Shown here in pieces: positions 1-4,607 of a stretch of DNA of 7,711 nt. A program made the position numbers and the translations under genes. The notes under the pieces are model-generated. The model had not been told where the DNA came from and searched no databases. It was given only the letters and a program-made list of their open reading frames with translations. Each line of letters starts with the position of its first letter. The first letter of the stretch is position 1. Source of the DNA: an uncultured Opitutia bacterium (GTDB taxonomy: Bacteria; Verrucomicrobiota; Verrucomicrobiia; Opitutales; UBA953); the NCBI GenBank assembly GCA_937874455.1, contig CALNBE010000032.1, positions 1 to 7,711 on the forward strand. The letters are read 5' to 3'.

Positions 1-81
1 TGGCGCGACTCCTGCCGGGAGCGAAGCGACCAAGCAGGAGGCGTGACGCGGGTAGCCGTTGAGTCGACCGCCTTGTTCGGC
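1..81 (-). repeat. attC site, partial (runs off left edge)
   Basis: Read on the minus strand, the R''-like box GCCGAAC (81-75) directly abuts the TAA stop of the 73-aa gene and is followed by AAGGCG, the same start as the attC at 1065-1163. Further along is an inverted repeat, CTCCTGC (9-15) and GCAGGAG (34-40), with an 18-nt centre that can itself fold and an outer CGCG/CGCG pair (4-7 and 47-50). This matches the variable terminal part of a long attC. The matching L' and R' boxes must lie left of base 1, so the site is incomplete here and its total length cannot be given. Confidence 0.65.
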
Positions 82-303
82 TTATTTTTTTGTGATGTCT
101 GACTGAGCTGTCTTGATCAGCTCCTTAACGACATCAAGATCAGCAACTGTCGCTGCATCATGCACAGTCTCCAGTGTCGCTTCGTATCGAATTCCGTTTG
201 CAGGCTTACCTTCTGTGAAGACTTTAACGAAGACGGATTGCCCGTCGGAGATAATCCGAATCTCGTAGTCTTTTCCGTTGTGTTGAAATGTTTGTGTATT
301 CAT
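82..303 (-). CDS. Hypothetical 73-aa acidic cassette protein
   Basis: I do not recognise a characterised family. The product is small and soluble, with no signal peptide or membrane segment. Its first 40 residues look like alternating beta strands (YEIRI, VFVKVF) and the remainder like a helix-rich tail (VVKELIKTAQSDITKK). The ATG at 301-303 has no clear Shine-Dalgarno sequence, and the stop codon directly abuts the R'' box of an attC, which supports the reading frame as the genuine 3' gene of a cassette. It follows the 63-aa repeat protein on the same strand, with 55 nt between them that hold a perfect 14-bp hairpin. The two share one cassette and may be co-expressed. Coding is supported by cassette position and a protein-like composition, not by homology I can check. 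Confidence 0.7.
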   Translation of the reverse strand: MNTQTFQHNGKDYEIRIISDGQSVFVKVFTEGKPANGIRYEATLETVHDAATVADLDVVKELIKTAQSDITKK

Positions 304-315
304 GTGTTTGAGATG

Positions 316-345
316 TGAGGGCGGACGGCAAGCCGTCCGCCCTCA
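316..345. repeat. Perfect 14-bp inverted repeat between two cassette ORFs
   Basis: TGAGGGCGGACGGC (316-329) and its exact complement (332-345) are separated only by AA. In RNA this would form a very stable GC-rich hairpin. It sits between the stop of the 63-aa gene and the start of the 73-aa gene. No run of U follows on either strand, so it is not a standard intrinsic terminator, and no GTTRRRY box lies at its 303-side end, so it is not a normal attC. It could be an attenuating or mRNA-stabilising hairpin, a dispersed repeat, or the remains of an attC joining two former cassettes. Confidence 0.7.
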
Positions 346-358
346 TTATTGGGTGTTA

Positions 359-550
359 TTAGATCTGCCGCTTGTAGGAGCCGTTTACTCCGTAAATTTT
401 CACGCTACCATTTGACATGGTGCAATGAACTTCATCGCCGGAGACAACGGCGCTGACGGCACCGCTGCAAATCTGGCGTTGGTAACTGCCGTTAGATTTG
501 TAGAGCTTAACGTTTCCGTTCTCTACTTTGACTACGTATTGGTCTGCCAT
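359..550 (-). CDS. 63-aa two-repeat (NGSY) cassette protein
   Basis: The protein is built from two copies of a unit of about 22 residues (roughly 6-27 and 42-63), 36 residues apart. Both units share NGxVKxY followed by NGSYxRQI, so the protein ends exactly at the end of its second repeat. Each repeat reads like a beta hairpin (VKLY, then NG turn, then SYQRQI), which suggests a small all-beta fold or a module that oligomerises. There is no signal peptide, and only two cysteines (28, 43). The ATG at 548-550 lies about 70 nt inside the cassette, leaving room for its own promoter, and no clear Shine-Dalgarno sequence is visible. Its partner in the cassette is the 73-aa gene downstream. No function is known to me; the internal repeat and cassette context make it likely to be a real gene. 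Confidence 0.75.
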   Translation of the reverse strand: MADQYVVKVENGNVKLYKSNGSYQRQICSGAVSAVVSGDEVHCTMSNGSVKIYGVNGSYKRQI

Positions 551-620
551 ATGTTTTGATTTCTATTGTTGGTCGCCCTGTGTTGGTTGGTCGTCAGCAA
601 AAGCGGGCGGTTCTTTTGTT

Positions 621-678
621 GCCGAACGCTTGAATTAAGCCGCGCCGGAACGGCGTCGGCTTGAATGAATTGTTATGC
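621..678 (-). repeat. attC site, 58 bp, aadA-type (59-base element)
   Basis: On the minus strand the order is R''-like GCATAAC (678-672), AATTCATTCAAGCCG, a GACGCCG/CGGCGC stem with a tiny loop, GGCTTAATTCAAGC, and R'-like GTTCGGC (627-621). The central hairpin is perfect: CGCCG (643-647), GAA, CGGCG (651-655). It is flanked by AAGCCG (637-642) pairing with CGGCTT (657-662), leaving T656 unpaired. From memory the order and wording closely follow the attC of aadA resistance cassettes in class 1 integrons, which fixes the orientation as minus and gives the classic length of about 59 bases. Confidence 0.85.
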
Positions 679-686
679 CCCGCCGC

Positions 687-692
687 GAGGAA
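687..692 (+). promoter_or_regulatory. Shine-Dalgarno site deciding the start of the Cys/His-rich gene
   Basis: GAGGAA lies 6 nt before the ATG at 699. This favours 699 over the in-frame ATG at 675, which falls inside the attC R box and has no ribosome site. Most chromosomal genes in this window lack such a strong site, so this gene appears to carry its own translation signal, as expected for a foreign gene. Confidence 0.65.
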
Positions 693-698
693 CTTGAA

Positions 699-1070
699 AT
701 GCCGTGCTACGTGACAACCAACAAACCCGCAAGCCGTGAAGACTACAAGCTGTGGTGCGGCATGGGCTACACGGGCAGCTACCGCGACTACGAAGCGGTT
801 AAGAAGCGGCACGCGAGCGCGCGGATATTCATGTGCGGCGACATGGCATTGCAGCACTGTGCGGATTGCATCCAGGTGGGCGACTACCTTTGCGACTACC
901 CGGTTGGCGATGGCAAGACGTGCGACCGGGCCATGTGCGACACGCACGCGCATGAGATTGGGCCGAACCTGCACTACTGCGACAGCCACCACGCCGAATG
1001 GCGGAGATTCGTTGACGCTGGCGGGGTGTCGGAACACTTGAAGAACGTGACTGCCTTTAAAGGGGCATAA
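699..1070 (+). CDS. Cys/His-rich putative zinc-binding cassette protein, inverted in its cassette
   Basis: A 123-aa protein with nine cysteines and seven histidines. Residues 54-98 carry the array C54-x2-C57, C65, C75, C80, H83, H85, C94, H97, H98, which is consistent with one or two structural zinc sites (treble-clef or B-box-like). The N-terminal half is rich in aromatic and basic residues (LWCGMGYTGSYRDYE). No catalytic motif is recognisable. I have a weak memory of similar hypothetical proteins in phages and plasmids but cannot verify it. The ATG at 699 is chosen because of its Shine-Dalgarno site; a longer form from 675 would begin inside the attC. The stop TAA is part of the GCATAAC box of the next site. 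The gene faces opposite to the attC orientation, so it cannot be read from an integron Pc promoter and must rely on a promoter within or near its cassette. Confidence 0.75.
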   Translation: MPCYVTTNKPASREDYKLWCGMGYTGSYRDYEAVKKRHASARIFMCGDMALQHCADCIQVGDYLCDYPVGDGKTCDRAMCDTHAHEIGPNLHYCDSHHAEWRRFVDAGGVSEHLKNVTAFKGA

Positions 1071-1163
1071 CGTCAAAGGTGAGACACGGAGGTAGATGGC
1101 GCGAGGTGTGCGAAAGCACAACTCGTGACAGCTAACGGAGTTGTCTCTAGCGCCTTGTTAGGC
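1065..1163 (-). repeat. attC site, about 99 bp
   Basis: On the minus strand R'' is GCCTAAC (1163-1157), followed by AAGGCGC, and R' is GTTATGC (1071-1065), preceded by TTTGAC. Inner arms pair GAGACA with TGTCTC and AAGG with CCTT. The tip is a strong hairpin: on the plus strand GAGGTGTGC, the loop GAAA, then GCACAACTC, nine pairs with one mismatch. The stop codons of both flanking genes lie in its two R boxes (TAA at 1158-1160 on the minus strand, TAA at 1068-1070 on the plus strand). Orientation is judged minus from the R''-AA start and the GAC before R'. A folding calculation on each strand would settle it. Confidence 0.78.
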
Positions 1164-1493
1164 GCCTTTTTTCTTTTCATGGTTCCGTTCTCTGAGCCAG
1201 CCGATAGCGCAGAAAATACAGCCGATGCCAACTGCGACATCAATAATCTGTCTTTTATCTTCTGAGGCATATCGATTCTTCAGTATAAAAGCCCTCAATT
1301 CTTCATTGTATGTTTTCTCTTCTGATTTCTTCAGGAAGAAGCTGTCTTCTGTAATTCGAACTTCCCAATTAGCAGGTTCGCGATTTAGCTGGATGGCCAG
1401 GCCTTCGTCTCTCGGTGTTGCGAATGTAACGATCTGGCCTAGGACTATCCAGATGAGCCCGACAACGAAGAGGAGAAGGTAAAGGCTCTTCAT
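1158..1493 (-). CDS. Small two-TM membrane protein, cassette-borne
   Basis: A 111-aa protein with an N-terminal hydrophobic helix (about residues 4-24) and a second one near the C-terminus (about 83-100). The segment of about 58 residues between them is polar and charged and includes EDSFFLKKSEEKTYNEELRAF. The basic tail RERNHEKKKGA suggests a cytoplasmic C-terminus, so N-in/C-in with the middle outside the membrane is a reasonable topology. No known family is recognised. The ATG lies 7 nt after the R' box at 1501-1507, and the stop codon TAA is embedded in the GCCTAAC box of the next attC, so the ORF fills its cassette, which strongly supports both ends. No Shine-Dalgarno sequence is evident. 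Such small membrane proteins are common cassette cargo of unknown use. Confidence 0.78.
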   Translation of the reverse strand: MKSLYLLLFVVGLIWIVLGQIVTFATPRDEGLAIQLNREPANWEVRITEDSFFLKKSEEKTYNEELRAFILKNRYASEDKRQIIDVAVGIGCIFCAIGWLRERNHEKKKGA

Positions 1494-1500
1494 GATTTTT

Positions 1501-1624
1501 GCCTAACAGTGTTATTGAGCCAAACTGGGCTCGGGGGTGGAGGGGTGTTTCATGGAAGGGAAGAGTGGAGCTATCCTGCCACTTGTCAATAAAACTTTGC
1601 GGAAACTTGGCTTTATGGTTTGGC
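1501..1624 (-). repeat. Cassette-array boundary: R' site and candidate degenerate attC
   Basis: GTTAGGC (1507-1501, minus) is a perfect GTTRRRY core and marks the 5' edge of the first cassette. A possible partner box, GCCAAAC (1624-1618, minus), lies 124 bp across, and arms near the two ends share an AGCCAA/TTGGCT pairing. A short palindrome, GAGCC (1517-1521) with GGCTC (1528-1532), lies beside the core. The right half is weak and overlaps a different hairpin, so only the R' core is secure. It could instead be a chromosomal secondary insertion site or what is left of attI. Confidence 0.4.
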
Positions 1625-1811
1625 TTTATGGGAAAATCTCCTTTCCCGAAAAGCCAAATTTGGAGGAGGTGAGTTTTCGGGGCGAAGGAAATTGGGGTTG
1701 GGACGGAAGATGGGGCGGAGGAAATTTTTCGGCGTGCTTTGTTTCGAGGGTAGCTTTGTCCCGAAAGGATTTTTTGTGTTGGGAGAAGTTTTCTTGGGGG
1801 ATGGTTGGGGG
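1508..1811. other. Non-coding spacer between cassette array and nadC
   Basis: About 300 bases with no convincing gene. ORFs crossing it have low-complexity Gly/Trp- or Pro/Arg-rich translations and no start context. It contains a 12-bp direct repeat (1607-1618 and 1620-1631), a long hairpin (1619-1658), and a purine-rich plus strand from about 1660 to 1810. Transcripts from nadC run into it on the minus strand. No oligo-U terminator is evident there, and no integrase or attI can be recognised. Confidence 0.6.
1607..1658. repeat. 12-bp direct repeat leading into a 15-pair hairpin
   Basis: TTGGCTTTATGG occurs twice (1607-1618 and 1620-1631). The second copy begins a hairpin: TTTGGCTTT (1619-1627) pairs with AAAGCCAAA (1650-1658), and GGGAAA (1630-1635) with TTTCCC (1642-1647), around a 6-nt loop, with one mismatch and one G-T pair between. 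It lies about 150 nt after the nadC stop on the minus strand. Without a U tract it is at best a weak terminator or an mRNA 3'-end stabiliser. Confidence 0.6.
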
Positions 1812-2723
1812 CTAGTTCCAGTCGAGGGCGATGTCGGTCCAAGTGGATTGGTGGGTGAGGGCGCCGGTGGAGATGAAGTCGGGGCCGATTTCGGCGAAGG
1901 CGCGGAGGGTGTCGAGGGTGATGCCGCCGCTGGCCTCGGTTTTGGCGCGGTCGCCGATTTGGGCGAGGGCGTCGCGGAGGGTGGCGGGGGAAAAATTGTC
2001 GAGCAGGAGGATGTCGGCTCCGGCGGCAAGCGCGGGGGAAATTTGCTCCGGGGCGTCGATTTCGCACTCGATGAGCAGGTCGGGGCGGGCGGCGCGGGCT
2101 TGGTGGATAAGGGCGGTGAGGCGTTCGCCAGCGGTGGCGTGGTCGGCGGCGAGATGGTTGTCCTTGAGCATGATGCGGTCGAAGAGACCGAGCCGGTGGT
2201 TGTAGCCGCCACCGGTGGCCACGGCGTATTTTTCCAGCATGCGCCAGCCGGGAGTGGTTTTGCGGGTGTCGAGGAGTTTGGAGCGGGTGCCGGAAAGGCG
2301 GGCCACGTAACGGGCGGTGAGGGTGGAGATGCCGGTGAGTTTTTGGAGGAAATTGAGAAGCACCCGCTCGGCGGTGAGCAGGGTGGCGGCGGTGCCGGAA
2401 AGGGTGGCGAGCACGGCCCCTGCGCGGACGGCGGTGCCGTCGGCGACATGGGGCGTGACGGTGGCGTTGTCGCCATAAGCCGCGAGGATGTGCGGGAGCA
2501 AGGGCAGCCCGCAAACCGTGCAATCGGCGCGGGCGACCAGGCGGGCGGAGGCTTTTTCTTTGGCACCCGACGTGAGCTGGGTGGAAGGATCGCAGGCCAG
2601 CAAAGGCCGGTGGGCGAGACCGAGACCGCCCAAATCCTCGTCGCGGGCGTGGGCGATCAGGCGGTCGAGATAGCCGGGATCGAGTTCGTCCCAGCGCAAC
2701 TGGCGGATCAGGCGGTCGGGCAT
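1812..2723 (-). CDS. nadC: Nicotinate-nucleotide diphosphorylase (carboxylating)
   Basis: The enzyme converts quinolinate and PRPP to nicotinate mononucleotide, CO2 and pyrophosphate, which is the entry of the de novo pathway into NAD, in the cytoplasm. The 303-aa product has the normal family length. Hallmarks in order: ERVLLNFLQKLTGI (119-132), DTRKTTPGWR (152-161), the Gly-rich turn and NHR (171-177), LKDNH (186-190), LIECEID (217-223), LLLDNF (239-244), EASGGI (263-268) and ISTGALTH (284-291). The substrate-binding Arg, Lys and His residues of the family are therefore present. The start ATG (2721-2723) lies 14 nt after the stop of the alcohol dehydrogenase gene upstream, so the two are likely one transcript. 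No Shine-Dalgarno sequence precedes it; the upstream bases on its strand are pyrimidine-rich (TTTCCTCCGCC). nadA and nadB are not in the window. Confidence 0.97.
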   Translation of the reverse strand: MPDRLIRQLRWDELDPGYLDRLIAHARDEDLGGLGLAHRPLLACDPSTQLTSGAKEKASARLVARADCTVCGLPLLPHILAAYGDNATVTPHVADGTAVRAGAVLATLSGTAATLLTAERVLLNFLQKLTGISTLTARYVARLSGTRSKLLDTRKTTPGWRMLEKYAVATGGGYNHRLGLFDRIMLKDNHLAADHATAGERLTALIHQARAARPDLLIECEIDAPEQISPALAAGADILLLDNFSPATLRDALAQIGDRAKTEASGGITLDTLRAFAEIGPDFISTGALTHQSTWTDIALDWN

Positions 2724-2737
2724 GGCGGAGGAAATTT

Positions 2738-3787
2738 TCAGGTTTGGGCGAGGGACTGGATGTCGATCACGAAGCGGTATTTGACATCGCTCTTGAGCAT
2801 GCGCTCGTAGGCCTCGTTGATTTTTTGAATCGGAATGAGTTCGATGTCGGAGGTGATGCTGTGCTGGCCGCAGAAATCGAGCATCTCCTGGGTTTCGCGG
2901 ATGCCCCCGATCAGGGAACCCGCCAAGCGGCGTCGGCCAAAAATCAGACTGCCCGCGGCAAGCGGCGTGGGCTCGGGCAGCCCGACAAGCGTCATGGTGG
3001 CGTCGCGTTTGAGCAGCATGAGGTAGGCGTTGAGGTCGTGCGGTGCGGAAACCGTGTCGAGGATGAAGTCGAATGAATTGAGGTGCTGCTGCATGGCGGC
3101 CTTGTCCTTGGAAATGACTACCTCGTGCGCGCCCAACCGCTGGGCATCGGCGGTTTTGCCGGGGGAAGTGGTGAAGAGCACCACATGGGCCCCGAAGGCG
3201 CGGGCCAATTTCACTCCCATGTGGCCGAGGCCGCCCAGACCGACGATCCCCACCTTTTGTCCCGGCCCGACCTGCCAATGACGCAGCGGCGAGTAGGTGG
3301 TGATCCCCGCGCAAAGCAAAGGCGCGGCGGCGGCCAGATCGAGATTGGAGGGAATCCGTAGCACGAAATCGGCATCGACCACCACGCCCTGGGAGTAGCC
3401 CCCGTAAGTGTTGCCCCCGGTTTCCTTTTCCGGGCTGTTGTAGGTGAAAGTCGCGCCCTGTTCGCAAAATTGCTCCTCGCCCTCGCGGCAGCTCGGACAT
3501 GTCCGGCAGGAGTTGACCATGCAGCCCACGCCCACCGCGTCGCCGACCTGGAAATTGTTCACCGCCGAACCCAGCGCGGCGATTTTGCCCACGATCTCGT
3601 GACCCGGCACGCAAGGGTAGGTGGTGCCGTCCCATTCGTCGCGCACCGTGTGCAGGTCGGAGTGGCAAACCCCGCAGTAAAGAATGTCGATCTGCACATC
3701 GCGCGGCCCCAGCGGACGGCGGGTGATGGTGTGCGGGGCGAGTGGGGCGGTGGCGGAGGGAGCAGCGTAAGCTTTGACGGTGGACAT
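2738..3787 (-). CDS. NAD(P)-dependent zinc alcohol dehydrogenase (YahK / cinnamyl-alcohol dehydrogenase type)
   Basis: A medium-chain dehydrogenase that should interconvert aldehydes and alcohols using NAD(P)H; YahK-type enzymes mainly reduce aldehydes with NADPH. At 349 residues it has the length of that subfamily. Catalytic zinc ligands are C41 (GVCHSD), H63 with E64 (PGHEIVG) and C159 (LLCAGIT). The structural zinc is bound by C94, C97, C100 and C108. The Rossmann motif GLGGLG is at 183-188. The exact substrate cannot be read from sequence. The ATG at 3785-3787 gives the expected N-terminus (MSTVKAYA). Open frame continues upstream but lies antisense to queC and is not used. The gene is first in a probable two-gene transcript with nadC and divergent from queC, sharing a 95-bp control region with inverted repeats. 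There is no functional reason I know of for pairing with nadC. Confidence 0.95.
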   Translation of the reverse strand: MSTVKAYAAPSATAPLAPHTITRRPLGPRDVQIDILYCGVCHSDLHTVRDEWDGTTYPCVPGHEIVGKIAALGSAVNNFQVGDAVGVGCMVNSCRTCPSCREGEEQFCEQGATFTYNSPEKETGGNTYGGYSQGVVVDADFVLRIPSNLDLAAAAPLLCAGITTYSPLRHWQVGPGQKVGIVGLGGLGHMGVKLARAFGAHVVLFTTSPGKTADAQRLGAHEVVISKDKAAMQQHLNSFDFILDTVSAPHDLNAYLMLLKRDATMTLVGLPEPTPLAAGSLIFGRRRLAGSLIGGIRETQEMLDFCGQHSITSDIELIPIQKINEAYERMLKSDVKYRFVIDIQSLAQT

Positions 3788-3882
3788 GGGGGAAAAGTGA
3801 CGGAGAAAAAGCGGTGGGCCAAGGTTGATTTTTCTCCGCGCGGAGGATTGCCAAGGCGGGCGGAGCGCGTTGCCTTGGCGGC
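3788..3882. promoter_or_regulatory. Divergent adh/queC control region with overlapping inverted repeats
   Basis: Both promoters must lie in or near these 95 bases, unless they are inside the genes. There are four elements: a perfect 10-bp inverted repeat CGGAGAAAAA (3801-3810) with TTTTTCTCCG (3829-3838); a perfect 12-bp palindrome CTCCGCGCGGAG (3834-3845); an 8-bp repeat GCCAAGGC (3850-3857) with GCCTTGGC (3872-3879) that ends 3 nt before the queC ATG; and a second GCCAAGG at 3818-3824 that could also pair with 3873-3879. Several pairings exclude one another. No consensus sigma-70 promoter is clear. The preQ1 riboswitch consensus, known upstream of some queuosine genes, is not recognisable. 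Confidence 0.55.
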
Positions 3883-4584
3883 ATGAAATCGCTGGTTGTT
3901 TTTTCGGGAGGATTGGACTCGACCGTGTTGCTGTCGAAGCTGGTGGCGGACGGCCGCGACTGCCGAGCGCTGACGGTGAACTACGGCCAGCGCCACGCGA
4001 AGGAAATCGAGGCCGCGCAGGAAATTTGCCGACTGCTCGGCGTGACGCATCAGGTGGCGGATTTGCGTTCGCTGGTGAGCTTGTGGGGCAGCAACAGTTT
4101 GACCGATCCCGCGGTGGCGGTGGCGGACGGCCATTACACTGAGGAGCGGATGAAAACCACCGTGGTGCCCGCGCGGAATCTGGTGCTGCTCTCGCTGGCG
4201 GCGGCATGGGCCATCGCGGAGCAATGCGACACCGTGGCCTACGCAGCGCACAGCGGCGACCACGCGATTTACCCCGACTGCCGGAACGAGTTTGCCGAGG
4301 CCGCGGCGAAAACCATCGCGCTGGCCGACTGGCATCGCGTCGAACTGGAACGCCCCTTTGTCGATATGAACAAGGCGGAAATCGTGCAACTCGGCGCGGC
4401 CTGCGGTGCGCCCATGCATTTGAGCTGGTCGTGCTACAAAGGCGGCGAACGGCATTGCGGACGCTGCGGCACCTGCATTGAGCGGCGCGAGGCATTTTTC
4501 CTTGCCGGTGTGGCGGATCCCACGGTTTACGCCCCGGACGCGCCGGACGCGGAGGAATTGGCAAAAAACGGCTGGAAACTTTGA
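3883..4584 (+). CDS. queC: 7-cyano-7-deazaguanine (preQ0) synthase
   Basis: QueC converts 7-carboxy-7-deazaguanine to preQ0 using ATP and ammonia, the last step before queuosine- or archaeosine-specific enzymes. The 233-aa protein has the PP-loop SGGLDST (8-14), VNYGQRH (32-38), a central VPARN (95-99), and the C-terminal zinc site C184, C192, C195, C198 (spacing C-x7-C-x2-C-x2-C). The PAAH-like AAHSGDHAIYPDCR segment (121-134) is typical of the family. The start ATG follows an inverted repeat with no Shine-Dalgarno sequence, and no better in-frame start lies upstream. It leads a tight queC-queD-queE cluster; the queD ATG is 23 nt after its stop. Regulation may involve the repeats in the upstream region. 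No queF or tgt is present, so the final product (queuosine or DNA 7-deazaguanine) cannot be decided here. Confidence 0.97.
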   Translation: MKSLVVFSGGLDSTVLLSKLVADGRDCRALTVNYGQRHAKEIEAAQEICRLLGVTHQVADLRSLVSLWGSNSLTDPAVAVADGHYTEERMKTTVVPARNLVLLSLAAAWAIAEQCDTVAYAAHSGDHAIYPDCRNEFAEAAAKTIALADWHRVELERPFVDMNKAEIVQLGAACGAPMHLSWSCYKGGERHCGRCGTCIERREAFFLAGVADPTVYAPDAPDAEELAKNGWKL

Positions 4585-4607
4585 GGGGCGCGCCTAGCTT
4601 CGGCAGC

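Larger units (their letters stand above)
1..1507 (-). mobile_element. Integron gene-cassette array (CALIN-like), no integrase in window
   Basis: At least three successive small cassettes are bounded by integron-type recombination sites. R''/R'-like 7-mers of the RYYYAAC/GTTRRRY type lie at 75-81, 621-627 with 672-678, 1065-1071 with 1157-1163, and 1501-1507, and each internal pair encloses an imperfect palindrome. Two minus-strand genes (stops at 82-84 and 1158-1160) end at or inside an R'' box, and one starts 7 nt after an R' box, which is typical cassette packing. All sites read best on the minus strand, where R'' is followed by AA and R' is preceded by GAC, AGC or ACT. No tyrosine recombinase (IntI) is encoded in the window, and where attI and intI would be expected, right of 1507, there is only non-coding DNA and then nadC. 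The array therefore either lacks an integrase or continues to the left. The genes at 82-550 and 1158-1493 are visibly more AT-rich than the chromosomal genes to the right, which suggests transfer. Confidence 0.82.

Noticed and set aside
316..345. Hairpin considered as a full attC
   Set aside because: No GTTRRRY core is found at the 303-side end, and the perfect symmetry lacks the unpaired bases normal for attC sites.
594..1121. A 175-aa minus-strand frame covering the Cys/His gene cassette
   Set aside because: It is antisense to the better-supported plus-strand gene, is Val/Ala/Arg-biased, and its C-terminal NNSFKPTPFRR is simply a translation of the attC. NSFKPTP-type peptides are a familiar false annotation from such sites.
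1073..1270. A 65-aa minus-strand frame with NKALETTPLAVTS
   Set aside because: It overlaps the membrane-protein gene in another frame, and its second half is the attC at 1065-1163 translated. LETTP-type peptides look like another attC translation artefact.
1508..1811. Integron integrase or attI next to the first cassette
   Set aside because: No open frame with tyrosine-recombinase motifs exists here on either strand, and the next gene is nadC.
1537..1815. A 92-aa plus-strand frame in the spacer
   Set aside because: Its composition is Trp/Gly/Phe-rich from purine-rich DNA, it has no credible ribosome site, and it runs through the hairpin and direct repeat.
1620..2810. Long Gly/Glu-rich plus-strand frame opposite nadC
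   Set aside because: A shadow of the GC-rich nadC gene on the other strand; it has low complexity and no family motifs.
3788..3882. Known preQ1 riboswitch upstream of queC
   Set aside because: The pyrimidine-rich loop and A-rich tail that define the class I aptamer are not seen; only unassigned inverted repeats are present.
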